From positions 1-40,394 of the forward strand of contig NZ_JAKOIW010000031.1 of assembly GCF_022206305.1 (NCBI RefSeq): 40,394 bases of DNA, written 5' to 3'. Below, piece by piece: positions 15,867 to 24,186 of the stretch. Under the pieces are notes generated by a model that saw only the letters and a program-made list of their open reading frames with translations, did not search any database and had not been told where the DNA came from. The first letter of the stretch is position 1. Every line of letters starts with the position of its first letter. The position numbers and the translations under genes were made by a program. The stretch is from Gordonia sp. 'Campus' (GTDB taxonomy: Bacteria > Actinomycetota > Actinomycetes > Mycobacteriales > Mycobacteriaceae).

Positions 15867-16958
15867 GTGAGTAAGACCGTGGTATCCGGGGAGGGGCGGC
15901 TTCGCGGGATGCGACCGCACATGCGATCGGGTCCGCTGATGCTTGCCATCTGTCTGCTGGCGGCGCTCGCGACCCTCGTTCCGACGGTGGCCGGCGGGGT
16001 CGGGGACGCGCGCGCGGTCCCCGCGCGTTCGGCGGATCAGTTGCTCCAGAGCTACAAACAGCTGGGCATCGACGCCGAGAAGACCACCGAGGCGATGCAC
16101 AACGCCAAGATCGAGTACGACAAGCAGCGCGGGATAGTCACGGCCGCGAAGCAGGCCGCCGCAGACGCCCAGCAGAAGCTCGACACCAGCCGCGCCCAGC
16201 TCGCCGTCTACCAGAACAGGGTCGACGCGATCGTGCGCGCCAGCTATCAGGGCGCGCGGGTGAGCGGGCTCTACGCCGTGATGATCAGCGATTCGCCGCA
16301 GGCACTGCTCGACCAGATGTCGGGGCTCGACATGATCTCGCGGCAGGCGTCCGCCGACCTCACGGCCATCAAGAAGGTCCGGGCACGCACGGCCGTCGCC
16401 AAGAAGGACGCCGAGCAGACCGCCGTCGCGGCCTCGGAGGCGGTCTCCCGCGCCGAACGGGTGCGCGGTGACCTCCAGACCAAGCAGGCCGATCTGCAGC
16501 TGCAGGCAATCCAGATCCGGGCCATCTACAAGTCGATGACCGGCAAGCAGCTCGCCGCTCTCCGTGGCCCGACCTTCGACTTCGATCCGCGTCTGGTCCC
16601 GAAGGGCACGGCCGCCGGACTGATCGCGGTCCAGGCCGCACTCACCCGGATCGGCGACCCGTATGTCTGGGGTGCCACCGGTCCGAATTCCTTCGACTGC
16701 TCGGGACTCATGGTGTGGGCGTTCCGCCAGGCGGGCAAGACCCTGCCGCGCTCGAGCGAGGCGCAGCGGGCCGGCGGACAACCCGTCGAACGCGACGACC
16801 TCAAGCCAGGCGACCTGGTCATCTACTACCCGGACGCGACCCATGTGGGTATGTACGTGGGCGACGGCTACGTCATCCATGCTTCGACCTTCGGCGTCCC
16901 GGTGAAGGTCGTACCCCTCGACGAGGCCGGCCCGTACGACTCCGCCCGCCGGTTCTAG
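15867..16958 (+). CDS. ripC: NlpC/P60 peptidoglycan hydrolase with coiled coil (RipC-like)
   Basis: The protein (363 residues from GTG 15867) matches RipC, M. tuberculosis Rv2190c, in position and design. It has a signal sequence (LMLAICLLAALATLVPTVAGG), a long coiled-coil region (about 55-225, many Ala/Gln/Lys/Asp heptads), and a C-terminal NlpC/P60 domain with catalytic Cys278 (FDCSGL), His326 (THVGMYVG) and His338 (VIHAS). RipC is reported to be controlled through its coiled coil by the FtsEX complex during division. A GAGGGA sequence directly abuts GTG 15867, so GTG 15879 (12 nt spacing) is an equally plausible start. The lipoprotein gene follows after 9 nt. Confidence 0.92.
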   Translation: MSKTVVSGEGRLRGMRPHMRSGPLMLAICLLAALATLVPTVAGGVGDARAVPARSADQLLQSYKQLGIDAEKTTEAMHNAKIEYDKQRGIVTAAKQAAADAQQKLDTSRAQLAVYQNRVDAIVRASYQGARVSGLYAVMISDSPQALLDQMSGLDMISRQASADLTAIKKVRARTAVAKKDAEQTAVAASEAVSRAERVRGDLQTKQADLQLQAIQIRAIYKSMTGKQLAALRGPTFDFDPRLVPKGTAAGLIAVQAALTRIGDPYVWGATGPNSFDCSGLMVWAFRQAGKTLPRSSEAQRAGGQPVERDDLKPGDLVIYYPDATHVGMYVGDGYVIHASTFGVPVKVVPLDEAGPYDSARRF

Positions 16959-16967
16959 TCGGAGACG

Positions 16968-18359
16968 ATGCGCTCTCTGCACGGGCGACCCGGCCCGGCA
17001 CTGGCCGCTGCGGTCCTGGTCGTCGCGGTGGCCGCCGGATGCGGCACCGGGGCGCCGGCCGGTCAGCGCCCTTCCGAAGGTGCGACGACGAGCACCGAGG
17101 TCAATGTCTACGAGCGGGATCGCGCGGAGGGTGTGACCCGACTCCTCGACGCGCTCACCGAGGCCGTGTCCTCCGGCGATGTGCGGTCGATCGGTACCTT
17201 GCTGGATGTCTCCGCGACCCCGGTGTTCAAGGACCGTTTCGTCACGGCGGCCGCCAATCTCCGGGCACCGACGTTCCCGTCGCGAAGCGGCCGGGACGGG
17301 CCGCTGCGGTTCGGGCGTTTCAGGTATCAGCTCGCGCCCACCGAGGAGGCGGAGGTTCTCGTACCCCCCGATCTCCAGCAGCTCCTCGATGCCGGCGGTA
17401 GCTCCGACTCCTGGGTCGTCCCGGTGGAACTGCGGTACGCCCTGGGTGGTCAGCGGGCGCCGGGGATCGCCGAATCCGAGATCGTCGTGGGCACCCAGTT
17501 CGTCGTGGCCCGGCACGGCGACGACTGGCGGCTCGTGGCAGACGCGGAGGCGCTGGGCGGCGACCCCGCACCGACGCAGATGTGGGAGATCCCCGGACTG
17601 ACGGCCGCCGACGTCGGCACGGCCGGCGGGACGTCGGTGGTCGCCCACTACCCCGACACGTCCACGACCGTGGCCGCACTGCGCCGCCTGCTTCCCGACG
17701 CCGTGGACTCCGTCACCGCCTTCTGGGGCGAGGGATGGGATCGGCGCGCCGTGGTGGTGCCGACGGCAACGGACGAGCAGTTCGCCGCGCTCGTGCCAGG
17801 GGGCCGTGCGGCGATCGGCACGGCCGCGGCCGCGACCGTCTTCAACCACCTCGACCGCGCGCAACGTTCCGTGACCGGGCAGCGGATCGTGCTCACGCGG
17901 GCGGCGCGCGAGCTCGCCGAGCCCACGTTGGCGGTCGTGCTGCGTCACGAGCTGACCCACGTCGCCGCGCGGGCCGACACAGCCGTCGACGCTCCGCTCT
18001 GGATCACCGAGGGTGTCGCCGAATACGTCGGGCGCAAGGGGACCTACACCAGACTGGCCGACGCGGCTCCCGATCTCGCCGAAGCCGTTCGCGCCGGCGC
18101 AGGGCCGACCGCGCCACCCGCCGATGCCGACTTCGCGATGGACGGTCAGACTTCACAGGTGGCATATCAGAGCGCGTGGTCCCTGGCCGCCTACGTCGCA
18201 GATCGATTCGACGAGGCGCGCTTGAAGAAGATGTACATCGGTGTCGCGGCCTCGGCCCTTCCCGCCGCCCAGGACGCCGCCATCACCGCGGCCCTCGGCG
18301 TGAGCCGGGATCAGCTGTTGGCGGGCTGGCAGCGTTGGCTCGCCGGGCAGATCCGCTGA
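16968..18359 (+). CDS. Lipoprotein with zinc-peptidase (MA-like) motif
   Basis: The 463-residue protein carries a lipoprotein signal with lipobox VAAGC (Cys25), so it is probably anchored outside the membrane. Its C-terminal half holds a gluzincin signature: HELTH at 327-331 followed by TEGVAEY, where Glu348 or Glu352 would be the third zinc ligand, as in peptidase-MA-like domains. The N-terminal half (about 40-220) resembles a cystatin/NTF2-like substrate or scaffold domain but is not assigned. ATG 16968 has GGAG 3 nt upstream. It sits 9 nt after ripC and overlaps pimB by 1 nt (TGATG). The substrate is unknown. Confidence 0.85.
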   Translation: MRSLHGRPGPALAAAVLVVAVAAGCGTGAPAGQRPSEGATTSTEVNVYERDRAEGVTRLLDALTEAVSSGDVRSIGTLLDVSATPVFKDRFVTAAANLRAPTFPSRSGRDGPLRFGRFRYQLAPTEEAEVLVPPDLQQLLDAGGSSDSWVVPVELRYALGGQRAPGIAESEIVVGTQFVVARHGDDWRLVADAEALGGDPAPTQMWEIPGLTAADVGTAGGTSVVAHYPDTSTTVAALRRLLPDAVDSVTAFWGEGWDRRAVVVPTATDEQFAALVPGGRAAIGTAAAATVFNHLDRAQRSVTGQRIVLTRAARELAEPTLAVVLRHELTHVAARADTAVDAPLWITEGVAEYVGRKGTYTRLADAAPDLAEAVRAGAGPTAPPADADFAMDGQTSQVAYQSAWSLAAYVADRFDEARLKKMYIGVAASALPAAQDAAITAALGVSRDQLLAGWQRWLAGQIR

Positions 18360-19483
18360 TGTCGCGAACGCTGCTGATCACCAACGACTTTCCTCCTCGT
18401 CCCGGGGGCATCCAGTCGTATCTGCAGAACCTCGTCGACCGTCTGCCGGCCGAGGACATCGTCGTCTATGCACCGCGATGGCGTGGCGACTCGCATCGCG
18501 AGTTCGACGCGGTCGTCCCGTACCGGGTGCACCGGCACCCCACGACGCTGATGCTGCCCACGCCTGCGGTCGCACGCCGTGCAGCGGACATCATCAGGCG
18601 CGAGGACATCTCGACCGTGTGGTTCGGTGCGGCCGCGCCGCTCGCGGTGCTCGCCCCGGCCATGCGCAGCGCCGGCGCCCGGCGCGTCGTCGCCAGCACC
18701 CACGGCCACGAGGTCGGCTGGTCGATGCTCCCCGGGTCCCGTCAGGTGCTCGGCCACATCGGTCGGCACACCGATGTCATCACCTTCGTCAGCCGGTACA
18801 CGCGCGGGCGATTCGCCGCGGCCTTCGGCGCCGACGCCTCGCTGGAATACCTGCCGCCCGGTGTCGACACCGAGCGTTTCGCGCCGAATCCCGAACTGCG
18901 CGTACGGTTCCGCGAGCGGCACGGGCTGGGGGAGCGGCCGACGATCCTGTGCCTGTCCCGGCTGGTGCCGCGCAAGGGACAGGACACCCTCATCCGTGCC
19001 CTGCCGCTGATCCGGAACACACTTCCCGACGCGGCCCTGGTCATCGTCGGCGGCGGCCCGTATGCGAAGACCCTGCGGGAGCTCGCCGTGTCCGCAGGCG
19101 TCGCCGACGACGTGATCTTCACCGGAACGGTCCCGGCGGACGAACTGGCGGCCTATCACAACATCGCGGACGTGTTCGCCATGCCGTCGCGGACCCGCGG
19201 TGGCGGGCTCGATGTCGAGGGGCTGGGCATCGTCTACCTGGAGGCGTCGGCCACCGGGGTCCCGGTGGTGGCGGGTCTGTCCGGTGGGGCCCCGGAGACG
19301 ATCGTGGAGGGTGTCACGGGCACCGCGGTCGACGGCAACGACGTCGATGCGGTGGCCCTGGCGATTCTCGCCATCCTCGGCGACCGCACCGCGGCGGCCG
19401 AGATGGGCCGCGCCGGTCGACGCCATGTCGTCGACAACTGGCAGTGGGCCCAGATGGCGGCCCGCCTGCGCCAGTTGCTCTGA
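18359..19483 (+). CDS. pimB: GDP-mannose-dependent PIM1 mannosyltransferase PimB'
   Basis: This GT4 enzyme adds the second mannose to phosphatidylinositol monomannoside on the cytoplasmic face of the membrane, leading to PIM2, lipomannan and LAM. The 374-residue protein has the GT-B fold signs: TNDFPPRPGGIQSYL at the N-terminus, GVDTERF, LSRLVPRKGQDTLI, and the donor-site E-x7-E motif in EGLGIVYLEA. The ATG overlaps the preceding stop (TGATG), so it is coupled to the lipoprotein gene. Position and length match M. tuberculosis Rv2188c (called PimB'; once called pimB/mgtA in other species). Confidence 0.93.
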   Translation: MSRTLLITNDFPPRPGGIQSYLQNLVDRLPAEDIVVYAPRWRGDSHREFDAVVPYRVHRHPTTLMLPTPAVARRAADIIRREDISTVWFGAAAPLAVLAPAMRSAGARRVVASTHGHEVGWSMLPGSRQVLGHIGRHTDVITFVSRYTRGRFAAAFGADASLEYLPPGVDTERFAPNPELRVRFRERHGLGERPTILCLSRLVPRKGQDTLIRALPLIRNTLPDAALVIVGGGPYAKTLRELAVSAGVADDVIFTGTVPADELAAYHNIADVFAMPSRTRGGGLDVEGLGIVYLEASATGVPVVAGLSGGAPETIVEGVTGTAVDGNDVDAVALAILAILGDRTAAAEMGRAGRRHVVDNWQWAQMAARLRQLL

Positions 19484-19540
19484 TGTCGGTTCTGTGATGT
19501 CAACCGGCGCAGACGGTTCCGGGCCGAACCCGGCGCCGCG

Positions 19541-21349
19541 TCACCTCTGGTAGATGGCCTCGATGTCGTCGGCGAACTTCTCCACGACCACGTTGCGCTT
19601 CACCTTCAGGGTCGGCGTCATCTCGCCGGTCTCCTCGGTGAAGTCCGTCGGGAGGATGCGGAACTTCTTGATCGACTCGGCGCTCGACACCGTCTTGTTG
19701 GCCTGATCCACCGCGGACTGCACCTCGGCGCGAAGTTCCGCGTCGTCGACGAGGTCGGCGACCGTGGCCGACCCGGGCTTGCCGTTGCGCTCCTTCCATG
19801 CGGGGAAGGCCTCGGGATCGATCGTGATGAGGGCCGCGACAAAGGGTTTGGCGTCTCCGACCACCGTGGCCTGCGAGATGAGCGCGCTGGCGCGGATGAC
19901 GTCCTCGAGCCCGGCGGGGGAGACGTTCTTTCCGCCGGCGGTCACGATCAGTTCTTTCTTGCGGCCGGTGATGGTGATGAAGCCGTCGGAGTCCACGGTG
20001 CCGAGGTCGCCGGTGTGGAACCAGCCGTCCTCGACCGCGGTCGCGGTGGCCTCCGGGTTCTGCCAGTACTCCTGGAACACCACGCCGCCGCGCAGCAGCA
20101 CCTCGCCGTCCTCGCCGATCCGTACGGCGTTGCCCGCCAGGGGCTTTCCGACGGTCCCGATGCGCGACGCCGATGGTGTGTTGACGCTGAACGCGGCGGT
20201 CGTCTCGGTGAGGCCGTAGCCCTCGAAGACCGGGACGCCGATGCCGGAGAAGAAGTGGCCGAGGCGGGCTCCCAGCGGCGCCCCGCCCGAGATCGCCATC
20301 TGGCATTCGCCGCCGAGGGCGGCCCGCAGCTTCTTGTAGACCAGCGCGTCGAACACCGTGTGCTTGACCCGGAGCGCGAGACCGACCTGCCCCTTCTCAC
20401 TCGCCTGCGAGTACTCGATGGCGGTGTCGGTCGCGGCGTCGAAGATCTTGCCCTTGCCGCCGTCGTGGGCCTTCTGGCGTGCGGTGTTGTAGACCTTCTC
20501 GAAGACCCGTGGCACCGACAGGATGAGCGACGGTTTGAAGACCGCGAATTCGTCCACCAGATGCGGGATGTCGTTGGTGTGTCCGACCTCGGCGCCGGCC
20601 TCGATCGCCACGAGCGTGATGGCCCGCGCGAGGACGTGCGCCAGCGGCAGGAACATCAGCAGGCGCTTGGAGTCCTGGGCGATGACCTTGTCGAGGATGT
20701 CGCCTTCGAGGACCGCGCGGACCTCGGACAGCATGTTGGCGTGGGTGAGCTCGCACCCCTTGGGGCGGCCGGTGGTGCCCGAGGTGTAGATCAGGGTGGC
20801 GGCCTCGGCCGCGCCGACGCCGGCCCGGCGCTTGGCCACCTCGTCGTCGTGGACGTCGGCACCGGCGGCGACCAGCTCGTCGACGGCGCCCGGGCCGTCG
20901 GTGCGGTCGATCTGGAACACGGTGACCGGGCCGGTGAGGGAGTCGATGGACTCGAACGCGGCCCGGTGCCCGTCGTCTTCGAGGACGATCGCCACGGCGC
21001 CGGAATCCTGCATGATCCACTCGATCTGCCCGGCGGAGGACGAGTCGTAGATCGGCACCGTGATCGCGCCCGCGGACCAGATCGCGAAGTCGAAGAGGTT
21101 CCATTCGAGTCGGGTGCGGGAGAGCAGCGCCACCCGGTCACCGGGGTTGATCCCGGAGGCGATCAGTCCCTTGGCGATCGCGGTGATGCGGGCCGCCGCG
21201 TCGGCGGCGGTGATGGGTGCCCACTGGTCGCCCTGCTTCTGGCGGAACACGATGTGCTGGGGCGTTCGCCGGGCCAGGTCGAAGATGATGTTCGTGCAGT
21301 TCTCGTCGTCGGCGATCGAGAACGTCGCGGGCACGCTGTACTCGCCCAT
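19541..21349 (-). CDS. fadD15: Long-chain acyl-CoA synthetase (FadD15-like)
   Basis: This enzyme activates long-chain fatty acids to acyl-CoA through an acyl-adenylate. The 602-residue protein has the AMP-binding core motif YTSGTTGRPKG (188-198), the GYGLTETTAA motif, GDLG, the hinge GRKKELIVTAGGKNVSP, and a C-terminal Lys segment (TPTLKVKRN). The ATG is preceded by GGAGGG about 8 nt upstream on the minus strand. It converges on pimB with 57 nt between stops. Match to Rv2187 is by position, length and recalled sequence. Confidence 0.95.
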   Translation of the reverse strand: MGEYSVPATFSIADDENCTNIIFDLARRTPQHIVFRQKQGDQWAPITAADAAARITAIAKGLIASGINPGDRVALLSRTRLEWNLFDFAIWSAGAITVPIYDSSSAGQIEWIMQDSGAVAIVLEDDGHRAAFESIDSLTGPVTVFQIDRTDGPGAVDELVAAGADVHDDEVAKRRAGVGAAEAATLIYTSGTTGRPKGCELTHANMLSEVRAVLEGDILDKVIAQDSKRLLMFLPLAHVLARAITLVAIEAGAEVGHTNDIPHLVDEFAVFKPSLILSVPRVFEKVYNTARQKAHDGGKGKIFDAATDTAIEYSQASEKGQVGLALRVKHTVFDALVYKKLRAALGGECQMAISGGAPLGARLGHFFSGIGVPVFEGYGLTETTAAFSVNTPSASRIGTVGKPLAGNAVRIGEDGEVLLRGGVVFQEYWQNPEATATAVEDGWFHTGDLGTVDSDGFITITGRKKELIVTAGGKNVSPAGLEDVIRASALISQATVVGDAKPFVAALITIDPEAFPAWKERNGKPGSATVADLVDDAELRAEVQSAVDQANKTVSSAESIKKFRILPTDFTEETGEMTPTLKVKRNVVVEKFADDIEAIYQR

Positions 21350-21471
21350 CGTGGTTACCCTCCAGTAGACAACAATGAGCCGATCGTATCCCCGCCCCGG
21401 ATTCGCCTGTTCGCGACGTCGCTTTCGGGTGCACTACCCTGCGTCGACGCGAGTATGTGAAGCTAGTGGAC

Positions 21472-21897
21472 GTGACGAGCATCCAGGTGGCCGACGAGGT
21501 CTTCGTCGCGGCGGCACCGCCCTTGGCGGCCGCCGTGATCGGCGATCCCGCCAACTGGCGCCGATGGTGGCCCGACCTGCGGCTGACCGTCACCGAGGAT
21601 CGGGGGGAACAGGGCGTGCGCTGGCGTGTGGAAGGCCCGGTCTCGGGGACGATGGAGATCTGGAACGAGGCGGTGCTCGACGGTTTCGTCCTGCACTACT
21701 TCCTGCACGCAGAGCCGACCGGTCGGCTGCCCGAGGACTCGCGGGCACGCGCCGACGCCCTCGCCGAGGAGAACCGGATACGACGCGTCACGGGCAAAAC
21801 CGTCTCCTTCGAATGCAAACGACTCCTCGAGGACGGCCGGCCCGCCGGTGCGCCGGCCACCGGGTATCCCGCGGCGGCCGGGTCCGGGGCCCGGTGA
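21472..21897 (+). CDS. SRPBCC-family small protein (Rv2186c-like)
   Basis: The 141-residue protein begins VTSIQVADEVFVAAAPPLAA and has the DPANWRRWWPDL segment typical of polyketide-cyclase/START-like (SRPBCC) folds, which bind hydrophobic ligands. No catalytic residues are assigned. The Lys/Arg-rich tail ends in low complexity. Start choice is uncertain: in-frame GTGs occur at 21457, 21466 and 21472 and none has a strong ribosome site. A TACCCT box lies at 21435-21440. It overlaps the next SRPBCC gene by one base, so the pair is one unit. Confidence 0.8.
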   Translation: MTSIQVADEVFVAAAPPLAAAVIGDPANWRRWWPDLRLTVTEDRGEQGVRWRVEGPVSGTMEIWNEAVLDGFVLHYFLHAEPTGRLPEDSRARADALAEENRIRRVTGKTVSFECKRLLEDGRPAGAPATGYPAAAGSGAR

Positions 21898-22334
21898 TGG
21901 CCGATCACACCGAGCGGTCCATCGTCATCGGCGCCGACGCCGACGCGATCCTCGCCGTGATCGCCGACTTCGCGCACTACCCCGAGTGGGTCTCGGCGGC
22001 GCGTGAGGTCGAGGTGCTGCGGACCGACGATGCCGGACGCGCGCTCGAAGTCCGGTTCGTTCTCGACGCGGGCGTCCTCCAGGACACGTATGTCCTTGCC
22101 TACGACTGGGATCCGGCCGGCACCTCGGTGTCGTGGCGCCTGGTGTCGAGTGATCTGCAGAAAGACCAGCAGGGTCGCTATGTGTTGACCCAGCAGGTAC
22201 CCGGATCCACCAAGGTGACCTACGAGCTGATGGTGGATCTGCAGATCCCGATGATCGGACAGCTCAAGCGCCGCGCGGAGAAGGCGATCACCGACGCGGC
22301 ACTGCTCGACCTGAAGAAGAGGGTCGAAGGCTGA
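21897..22334 (+). CDS. SRPBCC-family lipid-binding-like protein (Rv2185c-like)
   Basis: The 145-residue protein is a full SRPBCC domain: MADHTERSIVIGADADAILA, FAHYPEWVSAAREVEVL, a central beta sheet, and the C-terminal helix IPMIGQLKRRAEKAITDAAL with ending LKKRVEG. The fold usually holds a hydrophobic ligand in a deep cavity; the ligand here is not known. ATG overlaps the previous stop (TGATG). The ArsA-like gene starts 20 nt downstream. The cluster SRPBCC-SRPBCC-ArsA-like is conserved in mycobacteria. Confidence 0.9.
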   Translation: MADHTERSIVIGADADAILAVIADFAHYPEWVSAAREVEVLRTDDAGRALEVRFVLDAGVLQDTYVLAYDWDPAGTSVSWRLVSSDLQKDQQGRYVLTQQVPGSTKVTYELMVDLQIPMIGQLKRRAEKAITDAALLDLKKRVEG

Positions 22335-22354
22335 TCGATCTCACACCCATCCAC

Positions 22355-23605
22355 GTGGTGCTCGGCCCCGGTGGTGCCGGCGTCTCCACGGTCGCGGCGG
22401 CCGGCGCGACGCAACGCCCCGGTGCGTCACGCCGATCCCGCACGACCCCGTCGAGGTCGGGGATCGGCGGCACCGAGGCCCACACCCTGCTGATCACCGT
22501 CGATCGCTGGTCACCGGTGCACGACTGGGCGCGGGTGTACCGACAGCCCGACGAACCGGTCGCGGTGTCGCGATATCTCCATCTGCTGACCCTCGACCGC
22601 CTCGACCTCACCGAACGCACCTGGTCGGCCTTCGTCGAGGTCCTCGAGCACACGGTGAGTCGCAGCAAGACGGCGTTGCCCGGTGTCGGGACACTCGCCG
22701 GGATCGATGCCGCCGAGCTCACCTCGCTCCCCGGGATCGACGACTTCCTGCTGCTGCGCCGCATCCGCGACGAGGCGGTCAGCGGTCGGTGGCAGCGCAT
22801 CGTCGTCGACTGTTCCGGGTGCGGGGATCCGTTGCAGTTCCTACGAGGTGGCGCGGTACTGAGTCAGGCGCTGAACCGCTTCTGGCCCCGGCACCGCAGG
22901 TTGGCGACGGCCTCAGAGCGGCCGGTGATCGCGCAACTGATCGCCGCGGTGGATGCCATCGACCGGGACTGTCTCGACCTCGCGGACTTGTTCGCGGACC
23001 CGCACGCGGTGGCGGTGCACCTCGTGCTCGCCGCCGACGACCGTTCTCGGCGACTCACGCCGCAGTATCTCGCCGCGGCCGATCTGATGGGTCTGCCGCT
23101 GGCCTCGATCCACGTCAACGGCGGTGTCGGCCGCGAACCCGCCGAGACGATCGTGGACATGGTGCAGGCCGACCTGGCGGGTGACGAGGGCGGCTCGGTC
23201 CGCATCGAGGTGGTCGACGCGTCGGCCGAGACCATCGACCGCGTGGCCCGTCTGCGCAAGCTGTCGGTGACGCTTCCCGAGCCGCACGGTGTGCCGCGCG
23301 GCTCGGCTGCCGCCGCGGTCGTCTCCGGTGGGCCGGCCGATGGTGCCGATGACGATGGCGACGACGGGCAGGCCGGCGACGCCGATCCGACCTTCCGCTT
23401 GTCCTGGCCCCAGCGTCTGCCCGATCCGGACTCATTCGCCCTGGGCCGCAGTGGCGACGACCTCCTCGTGACCATCTCGGGCTTCCGCCATCCCGTTCGG
23501 CTTCCGTCGGTGTTACGGAGGTGCACGGTGGTCGGCGCCGACTGGGACGGTGCCAGTCTGAACGTCGCGTTCGTCCCGGACCCGGCGGTGTGGCCGCGCA
23601 GGTAG
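22355..23605 (+). CDS. ArsA/Get3-like ATPase-fold protein with degenerate P-loop
   Basis: The 416-residue protein corresponds to M. tuberculosis Rv2184c by position. It opens directly on a P-loop-like turn, VVLGPGGAGVSTVAAA, followed after an Arg/Ser-rich insert by TLLITVDRWSPVHDW, the counterpart of the VLLVSTDPAHSLGD strand of ArsA. The canonical GKGGVGKT is changed: Val10 replaces the P-loop lysine, and the signature N-terminal lysine is Pro5. ATP hydrolysis is therefore doubtful. An acidic stretch (GADDDGDDGQAGDAD) precedes the C-terminal beta-rich part. GTG 22355 is the first normal start in frame; it truncates the first strand unless CTG 22331 is used. No ribosome site is seen, so coupling to the SRPBCC gene is likely. 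Confidence 0.82.
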   Translation: MVLGPGGAGVSTVAAAGATQRPGASRRSRTTPSRSGIGGTEAHTLLITVDRWSPVHDWARVYRQPDEPVAVSRYLHLLTLDRLDLTERTWSAFVEVLEHTVSRSKTALPGVGTLAGIDAAELTSLPGIDDFLLLRRIRDEAVSGRWQRIVVDCSGCGDPLQFLRGGAVLSQALNRFWPRHRRLATASERPVIAQLIAAVDAIDRDCLDLADLFADPHAVAVHLVLAADDRSRRLTPQYLAAADLMGLPLASIHVNGGVGREPAETIVDMVQADLAGDEGGSVRIEVVDASAETIDRVARLRKLSVTLPEPHGVPRGSAAAAVVSGGPADGADDDGDDGQAGDADPTFRLSWPQRLPDPDSFALGRSGDDLLVTISGFRHPVRLPSVLRRCTVVGADWDGASLNVAFVPDPAVWPRR

Positions 23606-23626
23606 GACCCGACGGGCGCCGCGCGG

Positions 23627-23632
23627 TACGGT
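23627..23632 (+). promoter_or_regulatory. Candidate -10 element before the small acidic gene
   Basis: TACGGT ends 8 nt before an in-frame ATG at 23641. It could give a leaderless 181-residue form, or a leader for the start at 23728. Confidence 0.4.
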
Positions 23633-23727
23633 TCGCTGGAATGAACCGCTCACGGCGTCCGAGGCTCCGGAGCCGTGGGCGGGCGAGCGCGGACGCGAGA
23701 CGACAGTGCGAGGAAGGGGAGGTCCCG

Positions 23728-24186
23728 ATGGGCACGGACGAGGAGACGTCCCGGCAGGCCGGCGACGGGTCCGGCCGCGACCGGCACGACGGGACCGCTG
23801 ATCCCGTGCGTGATCTGCTGCTCGGGCTCGCTGCCCAGATCGACCATCTCGCCGCGATGTTCGCGCCCGGACCGCAGGATGCGGCTGCTGCGGGAGCCGG
23901 TCTCGGCGCGTTCGCGCCCGGCGGGCCGCTGGGGAACGCGCTGGCAGGTGCCTCGGGGGAGATCACCTCGCTGCTGACCGAGATCGGTGATCTGATCGCC
24001 CGCCTGATCGCGGCGGTCGTCGCGGTGCTCGAGGCCATCGCCGAGGCCCTGCGCTCGGCGCCCTCGACGGCTGCGGCCCCGCGCCACTACGAGCCGATCG
24101 CGGTCCGCATCGGTCCACCGGCCCCCACACCTGGCGAACCGGCGCGTCCGCCGCGGCGCGAGGCCGACCCGGAGGCGGAGACCTGA
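23728..24186 (+). CDS. Hypothetical protein, Rv2183c-like
   Basis: The 152-residue protein has no recognised domain. The middle contains hydrophobic and amphipathic helices (DPVRDLLLGLAAQIDHLAAM; LIARLIAAVVAVLEAIAEAL), which suggest membrane contact or oligomerisation, between a polar N-terminus and a Pro/Arg-rich tail. The start is fixed by the strong AGGGGAGG site ahead of ATG 23728; an upstream in-frame ATG at 23641 has a -10-like box. Its stop overlaps the glucokinase ATG by 1 nt. It corresponds by position to Rv2183c. Confidence 0.75.
   Translation: MGTDEETSRQAGDGSGRDRHDGTADPVRDLLLGLAAQIDHLAAMFAPGPQDAAAAGAGLGAFAPGGPLGNALAGASGEITSLLTEIGDLIARLIAAVVAVLEAIAEALRSAPSTAAAPRHYEPIAVRIGPPAPTPGEPARPPRREADPEAET

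Noticed and set aside
15828..17960. 710-codon open frame on - opposite ripC and the lipoprotein
   Set aside because: It is a GC-driven shadow of two genes with clear catalytic motifs, and has no domain.
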